Source: Polyangiaceae bacterium
GTDB taxonomy: Bacteria; Myxococcota_A; Polyangia; Polyangiales; Polyangiaceae
Assembly (NCBI GenBank): GCA_016719945.1
Contig: JADJYE010000033.1
Coordinates: 1 to 64,000, forward strand
Direction: 5' to 3'
DNA: 64,000 nt
Below the pieces are notes generated by a model. The model had not been told where the DNA came from. It ran no database searches and saw nothing but the letters and a program-made list of their open reading frames with translations. Within the stretch, counting starts at the first letter, position 1; the number at the start of each line of letters is the position of its first letter. The position numbers and the translations under genes were made by a program. Shown here one piece after another: positions 35,683 to 43,610 of this stretch.

Positions 35683-36447
35683 ATGCAGCGAGCTGACGGG
35701 CGAGCCCTGGGCGACCACCGCGCCGTGGAGGTCATGGTCGGCTTCCAGCGCAACGCAGAGGGCTCGGTCCTCTACCGCGCGGGGAAGACGGTCGTCTTGT
35801 GCACGGCCTCCATCGACGCCACCGTCCCGGCGTGGATGGCCGGCAAGGGCCGCGGCTGGATCTCCGCCGAGTACCAGATGCACCCGCGCTCCGCGCCCGA
35901 GCGTCGCGAGCAGCGCGACGGCCGCGGCAAGGCGCCGAGCGGGCGCACCCAGGAGATCCAGCGCCTGATCGGGCGCGCCTTGCGGTCGGCGATCGATCTG
36001 AAGGCCCTGGGCGAGCGCAGCATCATGATCGACTGTGACGTCCTCGAGGCCGACGGCGGCACGCGCACCGCGTCGGTGACGGGCGGGTTCCTGGCGCTGG
36101 CGCTGGCGCTCGACAAGCTCGCGCGCACCAGCCAGCTCGGGCCCGTCCTGAGGGACCAAGTGGCGGCGATCAGCGTCGGTCTGCTCGAGGCCGACGCCGT
36201 CGCGGTCGATCTCGTCTACACCGAGGACAGCGCGGCCCAGGTCGATCTCAACCTGGTCGCGACGGATCGCGAGCACATCGTCGAGGTCCAGGGCACGGCG
36301 GAGGGCGAGGCCATCCCCCGCGCAGTGCTCGACCGCATGATCGACGCCGGGCTGGGCGCGATCGGCTCCCTGGTGAAGCTCCAGAAGGACACGCTCACGG
36401 CCGCGGGCGTCGACCTGACCCGGCTCGGCCTCGGGGCCGCGAGGTGA
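35683..36447 (+). CDS. rph: Ribonuclease PH
   Basis: A 254-residue phosphorolytic exoribonuclease. Family landmarks are MVGFQRNAEGSVLYRAGKT, the RTQEIQRLIGRALRSAIDL motif, the active-site segment IDCDVLEADGGTRTASVTG and the closing YTEDSAAQVDLNLVAT. It trims the 3' ends of tRNA precursors using phosphate and forms a hexameric ring. Immediately downstream is rdgB (seven-base gap); the rph-rdgB pair is widely conserved in bacteria and implies co-transcription. Confidence 0.95.
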   Translation: MQRADGRALGDHRAVEVMVGFQRNAEGSVLYRAGKTVVLCTASIDATVPAWMAGKGRGWISAEYQMHPRSAPERREQRDGRGKAPSGRTQEIQRLIGRALRSAIDLKALGERSIMIDCDVLEADGGTRTASVTGGFLALALALDKLARTSQLGPVLRDQVAAISVGLLEADAVAVDLVYTEDSAAQVDLNLVATDREHIVEVQGTAEGEAIPRAVLDRMIDAGLGAIGSLVKLQKDTLTAAGVDLTRLGLGAAR

Positions 36448-36454
36448 GCGTGTC

Positions 36455-37123
36455 ATGCCTTCGAAGCTGATGACGCTGGTCCTCGCGACGCACAACCCCG
36501 GCAAGCTCGCCGAGCTGCGCGCGATGCTGCGCGATCTCCCGGTCGACGTGGTGTCGGTCACCGACGTCGTCCCTGCGTTCGCTCCCCCCGTCGAAGACGG
36601 CGAGACCTTCGAGGCCAACGCCTACAAGAAGGCCCGCGCCGTCGCCGAGGCCACGCAGATGGTCACCCTCGCCGACGACTCGGGCCTCGTCGTCGACGCC
36701 CTCGGCGGCCGTCCCGGCGTGCGCTCGGCTCGCTTCGCGCGAGAGGGCGCGACCGACGCCGAGAACAACGCGGCGCTGCTCGAAGCGCTGACCGAGGTCG
36801 ACGAGGCCCAGCGCACCGCCCGCTTCCGCTGCGTCATCGCGCTGGTGGACCCCTACGCCGATCTCGACAAGCCCATCTTCGCCGAGGGCCGCTGCGAGGG
36901 CGTCATCGCCAGCGGTCCTCGCGGCGAGAGCGGCTTCGGTTACGACCCCCTGTTCGTCGTCACCGGGCTCGATCGCACCTACGCGGAGCTCGACCACGAC
37001 GAGAAGAACAAGCTGAGCCACCGGGGCAAGGCCGTCGCTGCGCTGTTTCCCCACGTCGAGGCGCTGGTCAAGGCGCGCATCGACGAGGCCCAGCGCGCGC
37101 TCAGCGGTCGGGCCGAGGTGTGA
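36455..37123 (+). CDS. rdgB: RdgB/HAM1 non-canonical purine NTP pyrophosphatase
   Basis: A 222-residue enzyme. The signature TLVLATHNPGKLAELRAML opens the protein. ETFEANAYKKARAVAEAT and TLADDSGLVVDALGGRPGV form the nucleotide and metal site, and GFGYDPLFVV is the conserved specificity loop. It hydrolyses ITP, dITP and XTP to monophosphates, keeping deaminated purines out of nucleic acids. It follows rph by seven bases and precedes the ATP synthase Fo genes by four. Confidence 0.95.
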   Translation: MPSKLMTLVLATHNPGKLAELRAMLRDLPVDVVSVTDVVPAFAPPVEDGETFEANAYKKARAVAEATQMVTLADDSGLVVDALGGRPGVRSARFAREGATDAENNAALLEALTEVDEAQRTARFRCVIALVDPYADLDKPIFAEGRCEGVIASGPRGESGFGYDPLFVVTGLDRTYAELDHDEKNKLSHRGKAVAALFPHVEALVKARIDEAQRALSGRAEV

Positions 37124-37127
37124 GCGC

Positions 37128-37469
37128 GTGGCCCTCGTCATGAAGCGACGCCTCGAGATCTACAAGGGGCTCGGTGGGTTCGGGACGCTCGGCCTCGAGA
37201 TCGTCTTGTCGGTGCTGCTCGGGCTGTTCGGCGGCAGCTGGCTCGACGAGCGCTACGGAACCACGCCTTACCTCATGTGGGGAGGCCTCGCGTTCGGCGT
37301 CGCCGTCTCGGTGCGCGCGGTGCAGCGAGCCCTGTCGATCATGAAGCGCGAGGCTGCCCGCGAAGAGCGGGAGGCGGGCAACCCCGAGCCCCTGTACGAG
37401 ACCGACGCCGACCGCGAGGCGCGCGTGGCCGAAGAGCGCAAGCAACGCGAACACGGAGGTGAGGCGTGA
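37128..37469 (+). CDS. AtpZ/AtpI-like F1Fo-associated membrane protein
   Basis: A 113-residue protein with two membrane helices (about 16-37 and 47-65): GTLGLEIVLSVLLGLFGGS and YLMWGGLAFGVAVSVRAVQ. A charged cytosolic tail (KREAAREEREAGNPEPLYE) follows. This is the layout of AtpZ (F0F1-ATPase_gene1), a small assembly or Mg2+-related factor found ahead of atp genes. Start GTG 37128 is listed, but ATG 37140 (MKRRLEIYKGLGG) is also likely. Its stop overlaps the next start. Confidence 0.75.
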   Translation: MALVMKRRLEIYKGLGGFGTLGLEIVLSVLLGLFGGSWLDERYGTTPYLMWGGLAFGVAVSVRAVQRALSIMKREAAREEREAGNPEPLYETDADREARVAEERKQREHGGEA

Positions 37470-37927
37470 GCTCGACCGACGACGCAGCTGGTGAGCCCGC
37501 CGAGCCGCCGGACACCGCGCCCTCGTCGCCGCCGCCCGCTCGCCCCGAACAGACGACGCCGGCCGCGAAGCGTGACCCGGTGCTCGTGGGCGCGGTGAAG
37601 GCAGCGGCCGCGAGCGCCCTCACGCTGACCCTCGCGATGGCGCTGTTGATCGACGTGGGGTTCGCGATCGGCACCTTCATCGGCGGCGTGCTCGCGACGG
37701 TCAACCTGATCCTCTTCATACGCTTGGGCGAGGCGTGGCTCTCGCAAAAGGGAACCGGCGCCCCATGGGGCATCCTGGGCGCGCTGAAGCTGCTCGGGCT
37801 GTTCACGTGCGTCGCGATCATCCTCCGGCAGGGCGCCGTGTCGGCCCTCGCCTTCGCGATCGGCTATGGCGCCCTCCCGATCGGGATCGCCATGTCCTCG
37901 CTGTTCAAGGGCAAACCCGCCGCCTGA
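37466..37927 (+). CDS. atpI: ATP synthase subunit I-like protein
   Basis: A 153-residue protein with a Pro/Ala-rich soluble N-terminus of about 35 residues and four hydrophobic segments (for example LTLTLAMALLIDVGFAIGT, FIGGVLATVNLILFIRLGE). It resembles AtpI, which assists assembly of the c-ring. Position between the AtpZ-like gene and atpB supports this. The long N-terminus is unusual. The start GTG overlaps the previous stop by four bases, so translation is coupled. Confidence 0.7.
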   Translation: MSSTDDAAGEPAEPPDTAPSSPPPARPEQTTPAAKRDPVLVGAVKAAAASALTLTLAMALLIDVGFAIGTFIGGVLATVNLILFIRLGEAWLSQKGTGAPWGILGALKLLGLFTCVAIILRQGAVSALAFAIGYGALPIGIAMSSLFKGKPAA

Positions 37928-38012
37928 GCGCAGTCGGCGCTCAAAGTTTGACCATGACCCGGCGGGTCTGTGGTAAGAGGGCGGCGCCTCAGGCCCCCCT
38001 CCTCGAAGACGT

Positions 38013-38816
38013 ATGCCGAAACACACGTACTGGCTCACGTACCTCCTCGACATGTTCCCCGCGCTCAAGACGAACGCGCAGAACATCGGGAAGAGCGCCT
38101 TTGGCGCCGAGCCCGGCTACCGCTCCACCGAGCCGATCCTCACCAGCATGCTCTACATGCTGGTGTTGCTGGTGCTCGCGGTCATCGTGCGCGGCCGCGT
38201 GAAGAACCTGAAGGAGGCGGCCGTCCCCAGCGATCGGCTCACCCTCGTCACCTTCTTCGAGGTCTTCGTCGGGTACTTCTACGACCTCGCGAAGGGCGTC
38301 ATGGGGCCCGATCGCGCGAAGCAATATTTCCCCATCATCGGCGCGTCGGCCCTGTTCATCATCTTCTCGAACCTGATCGGCATGGTGCCCGGGTTCTCGT
38401 CGCCGACGTCGACCCTCAACGTGACGATGGGCTGCGCGCTCGTCGTGCTCGTGTCGTTCAACTACCACGGCCTGAAGGCGCACGGCTGGGCGTACGTCGC
38501 CCACTTCGCCGGCCCCAAGTGGTACCTCGCGCCGCTCATCTTCGCGATCGAGATCCTGTCGACCATCATCATCCGGCCGATCACGCTGGCGGTCCGGTTG
38601 ATGGTCAACATCGCGGTCGACCACCTCCTCGGCTCGATCTTCCTCGCGCTCGTCACGCTCTTCGTGCCGATCCCGATCATGTTCCTCGGCCTCATCGTCT
38701 GCGTGGTGCAGACGATCGTCTTCTGCTTGCTGACGGCGGTGTACATCGGTCTCGCGACCGAGCCGCACGAGCACGCGCACGAAGGCGGCGGCCACGCTGA
38801 GGCGCACGCCCACTGA
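38013..38816 (+). CDS. atpB: ATP synthase Fo subunit a
   Basis: A 267-residue membrane protein with five to six helices. The essential arginine of helix 5 is in PITLAVRLMVNIAVDHLLG. GLIVCVVQTIVFCLLTAVYIGL is the final helix, with the usual Q of the proton half-channel. GCALVVLVSFNYHGLKAHG is an intermediate loop. It channels ions to the c-ring. The C-terminus ends in a His/Glu-rich tail (PHEHAHEGGGHAEAHAH), as in several delta-type proteobacteria. It is followed by a 127-base gap before atpE. Confidence 0.93.
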   Translation: MPKHTYWLTYLLDMFPALKTNAQNIGKSAFGAEPGYRSTEPILTSMLYMLVLLVLAVIVRGRVKNLKEAAVPSDRLTLVTFFEVFVGYFYDLAKGVMGPDRAKQYFPIIGASALFIIFSNLIGMVPGFSSPTSTLNVTMGCALVVLVSFNYHGLKAHGWAYVAHFAGPKWYLAPLIFAIEILSTIIIRPITLAVRLMVNIAVDHLLGSIFLALVTLFVPIPIMFLGLIVCVVQTIVFCLLTAVYIGLATEPHEHAHEGGGHAEAHAH

Positions 38817-38846
38817 GCTGAGCGGCCCCTGCCAAAAAAAACTTCG

Positions 38847-38864
38847 GACCGGCTCACTCCGGTC
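38847..38864 (+). promoter_or_regulatory. Hairpin in the atpB-atpE gap and strong RBS of atpE
   Basis: A perfect six-base stem, GACCGG / CCGGTC, with loop CTCACT follows an A8 run (38834-38841). It sits 80 bases before atpE. The c subunit is needed in many copies, so a processing site, attenuator or internal promoter here is plausible. atpE itself has the clear ribosome-binding site AAGGAG at 38929-38934, nine bases from the start codon. Confidence 0.4.
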
Positions 38865-38943
38865 TGGTCAGACGCGAAAAACCGAACTACGTAAGCGCGC
38901 AACTATCTTCGCCGCCTCGTAAAGAAACAAGGAGCAGACTCGG

Positions 38944-39294
38944 ATGTCCCTCAAGAGCAAGCTGTCGTTGTCCATCGCGGCGTTCGCGACGACGTTGTTG
39001 GTCCCGGCGCTCGCGTTCGCGCAGGCTGGCGCCTCCGCGCCGGCGAACAAGTTCGATGCGAGCTCGTGGTTGGCCCTCGCCGCCGGCCTCGCGATCGGCC
39101 TCGCCGCGCTCGGTGGCACGCTCGGGCAGGGTCGCGCGACTGCGGCTGCGCTCGAGGGCATCTCGCGCAACCCCGGCGCCGCCGGCCGCATCCAGACCCC
39201 GATGATCCTCGGTCTGGCCCTGATCGAGTCGCTCGTGCTGCTCGCGTTCGTCGTGGCCTTCCTCCTGATGGGCCGCATCAACATCGCGCAGTAG
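38944..39294 (+). CDS. atpE: ATP synthase Fo subunit c with N-terminal signal-like extension
   Basis: A 116-residue protein. The first about 27 residues (SLSIAAFATTLLVPALAFA) look like a cleavable signal or an extra helix. The c hairpin follows: helix 1 LALAAGLAIGLAALGGTLG, the polar loop EGISRNPGAAGRIQT and helix 2 PMILGLALIESLVLLAFVV. The ion-binding glutamate is in LALIES. GTLGQG places a Gln in helix 1, and a Ser follows the Glu; both also occur in Na+-binding c-rings, though they are not proof of Na+ use. The other atp genes are not in the window, so the operon is split. Confidence 0.93.
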   Translation: MSLKSKLSLSIAAFATTLLVPALAFAQAGASAPANKFDASSWLALAAGLAIGLAALGGTLGQGRATAAALEGISRNPGAAGRIQTPMILGLALIESLVLLAFVVAFLLMGRINIAQ

Positions 39295-39304
39295 CTCGTT
39301 TTTT

Positions 39305-39370
39305 CTCGCGCGCCCGCTCACGCGGGTCCCTTCGATCTTCACGCGCAGGGCGCTTGAAGATCGGCGCGAG
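39305..39370 (+). ncRNA. Structured element, copy A (covarying three-helix fold)
   Basis: An outer seven-base stem, CTCGCGC (39305-39311) / GCGCGAG (39364-39370), encloses two hairpins. One is CCCGC-TCAC-GCGGG; the other is CGATCTTCA / TGAAGATCG. It starts right after a T-run behind atpE. A homologue at 61250-61318 keeps the same fold while changing both partners of several base pairs. It could be a structured RNA, a 3' UTR element or a dispersed DNA repeat; strand is arbitrary, set by the preceding gene. Confidence 0.5.
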
Positions 39371-39415
39371 GGAAGCAGAGCGCGCCCCTCGGGACACAAT
39401 CCCGGAGGCCCACCG

Positions 39416-39460
39416 AGCCCGCAGTCCTGCACCAGGTGCAGGGTTGCGGGCTTCGCTTTG
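39416..39460. terminator. Bidirectional terminator between atpE and ubiB
   Basis: A long hairpin has AGCCCGCA / TGCGGGCT outside and CCTGCACC / GGTGCAGG inside, separated by a GT/GT internal mismatch, with a one-base loop. TTCGCTTTG follows on the plus strand. It lies between convergent genes and can serve both. Confidence 0.75.
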
Positions 39461-39474
39461 TGCGCGTCGTCGCC

Positions 39475-41169
39475 TCAGCGCCCGCTGCGACGGAGCAGCG
39501 CCAGGCCCAGGTGCCCGGCGATCCACAGCACCGCGAGCGCCAAGAAGAAGCCGCCGAGCGTCGGCTCCCCCGCGGAGCGAAGCCACGCGCCGGCCAGCGC
39601 GAACGAGCCGGCGATGACCGCCGAGAACAAGCGGCGGCCGAGTCGATCGAGCGCGTGGGGGAGCGCGGTGTCGTTGGTGGTGACGATCAGCTTGCCCATG
39701 CGCAGATCGTCGAGCACCTCGCGGGAGAGCTGCGGCAGGTCGTACGTGCTGGCGCCGATCTTCTCGATCCCCCGGAGCACCTCGTTGCCGATCCGCTGAG
39801 GCGACCAGCGCTTCTTCATCAGCTCGATGACGAACGGGCGGACCTCGGCCTCGACGTTGAGCTCCGGGTAAATCTCCTTCGCCACGCCCTCGATCGTCAT
39901 CAGCGACTTGCCGACGAGCAGAAAATCGGGCGGCACCTCGAGGCCGAACTTCTTCGCGCCGCCGACGAGGTCGCCGATCAGTCCCGCGAGCTGGATGTCC
40001 TTGAGCTGGCGTCCCAGGTACTTCTCCGCGACGAGCGCCACGTGCGCTCGGAACGCCCGCATGTCGACGCGGCGCGTGGGCAGGCTGATCGCGTACAGCG
40101 CGTCGGCGATGGCGACGTAGTCTTGCCGGGCGATGCCGACCATCAGATCGATGCAGCGGTCGCGCATCTCGGGTGAGAGCCGCCCGACCATCCCCACGTC
40201 GATCAAGCCGATGATCGGCGCCTCGGCCGTGCCCGAGATGAGGATGTTGCCGGGGTGGGGATCGGCGTGGAAGAAGCCGTCCTCCAGGATCATCTTGATC
40301 ACGACGCCGACCGAGGCCTTGGCGATCGCCTCGCCGCGCACGCCGTCGTCGCGGATGGCGTCGTAGACCTTCTTGCCCGGCAACAGCTCGAGCGTCAGCA
40401 CGGCCTTCGCGGAGGCAGACTTGTGCACCGCGGGGAAGCGCACGATCGGGTGGCCCTCGAAGTTCTTGCGGAAGCGGACGAGGTTGTCCGCCTCGAGCAG
40501 GAAGTCGAGCTCGGCCGTGATCGCGCGATCGAACTCCTCGACCAGCGCGACCGGGTTGTAGATCTTCGACTCGGGGATCGCGCTCTCCACCAGGCGCGCG
40601 AGGTGGTGGAGCAGCTCGAGGTCGCTCATCACCTTGCTGCGGATCCCGGGGCGCTGCACCTTCACCACCACGCCGAGGGTGCCGCCTTCGGTCTTCAGCT
40701 CGGCGCGATGCACCTGCGCGATCGACGCGGCGGCGAGCGGCTGGTCCTCGAAGCTCTCGAACAGCGTGTCGACCGGCGCCCCGAGGGAGGCCTCGATCGC
40801 CTCCTTGACGCTCTGTGCGCTGATCGGCGCGACCTCGTCTTGGAGCTTCTTGAGCTCCACGATCCAGTCGGCCGGCAGCACGTCGGTCCGCGTGGAGACG
40901 ATCTGACCGAGCTTCACGAAGGTGGGTCCCAGGTCCATCGCGACGAGGCGAACCCGCTCGGCGAGAGGGTTCTTCTTCGCCTCCTCCGTGCCTCGCTGCT
41001 CTGCGGCCACGAGCTCGGGGTCGGCTCCTGCGTCGGGCTTCGCCTTCGCGTCGCCCTTCGCGCCCATGCCGAGGCGCCTCGCCACGTCGGCGAAGCCGTG
41101 CCTCACGAGCACGACGTAGATCTGACGGAGTCGCTCGAGCTCGCGGAAGGTGCTGAGGATGGCGACCAT
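39475..41169 (-). CDS. ubiB: UbiB/ABC1 family atypical kinase-like protein
   Basis: A 564-residue protein. The ADCK/UbiB signatures are present: the KxGQ motif in GPTFVKLGQIVSTRTDVLP, the Ala-rich loop PLAAASIAQVHRAEL, the ATP-binding lysine in GVVVKVQRPG, EFDRAITAELDFLLEADNL, the catalytic FFHADPHPGNIL, and the metal-binding Asp in GLIDVGMVGRL. Two hydrophobic helices end the protein (SAVIAGSFALAGAWL, LALAVLWIAGHLGLALL). UbiB supports ubiquinone/menaquinone synthesis, perhaps by mobilising lipid intermediates. A charged insertion near residues 35-65 (GAKGDAKAKPDAGADPELV) is unusual. The upstream L,D-transpeptidase stop is six bases away. Confidence 0.92.
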   Translation of the reverse strand: MVAILSTFRELERLRQIYVVLVRHGFADVARRLGMGAKGDAKAKPDAGADPELVAAEQRGTEEAKKNPLAERVRLVAMDLGPTFVKLGQIVSTRTDVLPADWIVELKKLQDEVAPISAQSVKEAIEASLGAPVDTLFESFEDQPLAAASIAQVHRAELKTEGGTLGVVVKVQRPGIRSKVMSDLELLHHLARLVESAIPESKIYNPVALVEEFDRAITAELDFLLEADNLVRFRKNFEGHPIVRFPAVHKSASAKAVLTLELLPGKKVYDAIRDDGVRGEAIAKASVGVVIKMILEDGFFHADPHPGNILISGTAEAPIIGLIDVGMVGRLSPEMRDRCIDLMVGIARQDYVAIADALYAISLPTRRVDMRAFRAHVALVAEKYLGRQLKDIQLAGLIGDLVGGAKKFGLEVPPDFLLVGKSLMTIEGVAKEIYPELNVEAEVRPFVIELMKKRWSPQRIGNEVLRGIEKIGASTYDLPQLSREVLDDLRMGKLIVTTNDTALPHALDRLGRRLFSAVIAGSFALAGAWLRSAGEPTLGGFFLALAVLWIAGHLGLALLRRSGR

Positions 41170-41175
41170 GGCTGC

Positions 41176-42516
41176 TCAGCGCACGCGGACCACGGCGCCC
41201 TTTTCGTGGCTCGTCGGGAGGATGGCCGTCCACCCCGCCGGCAGGCGAGGCCCCGTGAACCAAAAGAGGCGCTGGGCGTCGAGCGGGGCGAGGTTCACGC
41301 AGCCGTGGCTGCGCACGTTGCCGAAGGAGCGATGCCAATACGCGCCGTGCAGGCCGACGCCCTTCGAGAAGTATTGGACGTACGGCACGTTCTCCATGCG
41401 CCAGAAGCGGCTCGCGCCATCGTCCTCGAGGTTGTCCATGTTGGCGGACGAGAGCTTCACCCAAACCCGGTGCACGCCGGTCGGCGTGGCGTTGGCGGTG
41501 CCCGGCTTGCCCTTGCCGGTCGAGACCAGGGTCGCGAACACAGGCGCGCTCCCCTCGTACGCGACGAGCGTCTGCGTCGCGAGCTCGACGTCGACCCAGC
41601 GCTCCTTCGCAGCCACGTCGACCTCGTCGGGCGGGGCCGCGACCGTCGGCCTGCGGACGTCCTTCGAGCGGACCCAGCGTTTGTCCCCGATGCGGGTCAT
41701 CTTCTCGAAGGTGCCAGCCTCTTCCAGCGCGTCGACCTTCACGAACTGGGCGATCGACTCCGCCGTCGGCTGACCGGTCGACGGGCCCGAGAAGACGCGC
41801 GCGCTGCTCGCGTACACCCACGCGAAGGGGATGGTCGTGCTGGCCGCCGCAGGCACCTCGCTCCCCTGGAAGCTGAAGGGCCGAGTGGGGCCCAGATCGC
41901 GCAGCGGGATCCACAGGCCGTTGCCCGACAGCCCCCAGCGCTCGCCCTCGAAGGATCGCTCCTCCATGATCGCGACGGCGAAGCCCGGCTCGAGCTGGAC
42001 GTCGGGCTCCTTGATGTCCGCGTCCAGGAGCTTCTTGTGGCCGTAAGAGCCGCTCGGCCCGACGAAGTAGTAGCGGTAGGGCAGCCCGTCGCTCGAGGGC
42101 TCGAAGGTCCGCGAGGCCGCGGCGACCGGCGCACCCCGCGTGAGCTCGACGTGGTCCCCGCAGACCCACGCGCTCGGCCCCACGGCGTACCAGGGCTCGC
42201 GGCAGCCAGGCCCGTTGCGGGCGCCGAACAGAGGCAGCCGCGCCTCCTTGGCCGCGGACCCACGCCGCGTCGCGCCCGCCGCGGGCTCGAAGTAGAGGTA
42301 CTCGTCGGCGCGCTTGATGCGGACCGCGGTCGCCTCCGGCGGCAGGCTCGTGCCCTCGGTCCACGGCCCCGCGTCGTTGGTCTGGCTGCCGGCCGCGCGA
42401 GCGGGCTCGACCTCGCTGCTCAGCGCGAGCGCAGCCAGCACGAGCGCGGCGATCGTCCGCGCTCGTGCCTTCGGCCGGCGACCTTCAGCGGTAGGAGAAC
42501 CGGATCTCGTGGTCAC
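41176..42516 (-). CDS. L,D-transpeptidase (YkuD domain) exported protein
   Basis: A 446-residue protein starting at GTG 42516, overlapping the end of the FHA gene. A basic N-terminus and signal segment (ARTIAALVLAALALSSEVE) are followed by an N-terminal region of about 250 residues with Trp/Tyr-rich beta stretches (LPYRYYFVGPSGSYGHKKL). The C-terminal YkuD domain carries GLHGAYWHRSFGNVRSHGC and VNLAPLDAQRLF, giving the HxxxxxxxxxSHGC catalytic motif with its Cys. Such enzymes form 3-3 peptidoglycan cross-links or attach lipoproteins to the wall. The longer open frame upstream overlaps the FHA gene too far to be real. Confidence 0.88.
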   Translation of the reverse strand: MTTRSGSPTAEGRRPKARARTIAALVLAALALSSEVEPARAAGSQTNDAGPWTEGTSLPPEATAVRIKRADEYLYFEPAAGATRRGSAAKEARLPLFGARNGPGCREPWYAVGPSAWVCGDHVELTRGAPVAAASRTFEPSSDGLPYRYYFVGPSGSYGHKKLLDADIKEPDVQLEPGFAVAIMEERSFEGERWGLSGNGLWIPLRDLGPTRPFSFQGSEVPAAASTTIPFAWVYASSARVFSGPSTGQPTAESIAQFVKVDALEEAGTFEKMTRIGDKRWVRSKDVRRPTVAAPPDEVDVAAKERWVDVELATQTLVAYEGSAPVFATLVSTGKGKPGTANATPTGVHRVWVKLSSANMDNLEDDGASRFWRMENVPYVQYFSKGVGLHGAYWHRSFGNVRSHGCVNLAPLDAQRLFWFTGPRLPAGWTAILPTSHEKGAVVRVR

Positions 42517-43601
42517 AGATGCGGAAGAGGTCACCCTCGGCGATCGCCTTCCGTGCGATGCGTTGGCCGTTGTACTCGACCCCATTCGTCGAGCCCATGT
42601 CGACCATGTAGAACTGACCGTTCAAGTACTCGACCATCGCGTGCTGCCGAGAGACGTTCGGGTCCTTGATGGTCATGTCGCTCGACTGCTTGCCGCGACC
42701 GATGATGAAGCGGTCCTTGTTCACGGGCAGACGCTGACCGCTGTAGATGACGTACAGCGTGCCGCCGCCCATGCCGGGCTGCTGCTGTTGCATCCCCCCA
42801 CCCATCTGCATCGGCGCTTGAGGCGGCGGTGGAGGGGGAGGCGGGGGAGGCGGTGCGCCGTACCCTTGCTGCGGTTGCCCGTACTGAGGCGGCGGTGGCG
42901 GAGGCGGAAAGCCCTGGGGCTGCTGCGGCTGGCCCTGATAGTACTGCGGCTGTCCACCCGGGGGAGAGAAGCCCTGCCCAGGCTGCGGCGGGGGCGGAAC
43001 GCTCGGGGGCTTTCGCGTCGGCGGACCCGGCGGGGGCGGAGGAGGCGGCGGCCGGGGGAGCTCCGGGGGCGCGCATGCTCGGCGGCGGCCCAGGCGGCCC
43101 CGGCGGACGGCCGGGCGGGGGAGGGGGCGGAGGCATGCTCCCGCGCTTCGGGCTCTGAGGAGGACCCGGGATCGGCGGGGGCGGAGGCATTCGTGAGCCC
43201 GTCTGCGGCGGCCCACCCATCGGGCCGCCCATCTGTGGCCCGCCCATCTGCCCGCCCATCTGCCCACCCATCTGCCCACCCTGTTGTGGCGGGGCCCCGT
43301 AGGGTGACGGCGGTTGCGGCGGTTGCGGCGGCTGGCCATACGGCGGCGGCTGACCCTGACCTCCGGGATACGGCGGCGGACCCGGGGCGGGCGGCGGCGG
43401 CGTGAAGGCCGCGCCAGGGAACGGCGTGCGTGGGCCAGGGCTCGGGCTGTAGCTGCGCTGCCTCGCATACTGCTTCATCGACTCATTGATGAGGTAGTCG
43501 ATGGAGCACTCGAGCTCGCGAGCCATCTGCTCGAACGTCTCCCACAAGACATCGCGACACTGGAACGTGCGCGCGCTCTTCTTGTTCGGATCAGCGCTCA
43601 T
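42485..43601 (-). CDS. Ribbon-helix-helix-like / Pro-rich / FHA domain protein; one frameshift
   Basis: The N-terminus (MSADPNKKSARTFQCRDVL, then WETFEQMARELECSIDYLI) is a short helical domain like a ribbon-helix-helix. A Pro/Gly/Gln linker of about 240 residues follows, including the repeats QMGGQMGGQMGG. The C-terminal FHA domain reads FIIGRGKQSSDM, NVSRQHAMVEY and DMGSTNGVEYNGQR, with the GR, SxxH and NG residues that bind phosphothreonine. The linker changes frame between about 43055 and 43085 in a C/G-run, so one indel separates the two halves; without it the FHA domain would be lost. FHA proteins read Ser/Thr kinase signals, which are abundant in myxobacteria. Confidence 0.78.
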
Positions 43602-43610
43602 TATGGCCTG

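Noticed and set aside
39278..42364. A 1028-residue minus-strand open frame overlapping ubiB and the L,D-transpeptidase
   Set aside because: It is in a different frame from both real genes, Arg/Gly-rich and motif-free.
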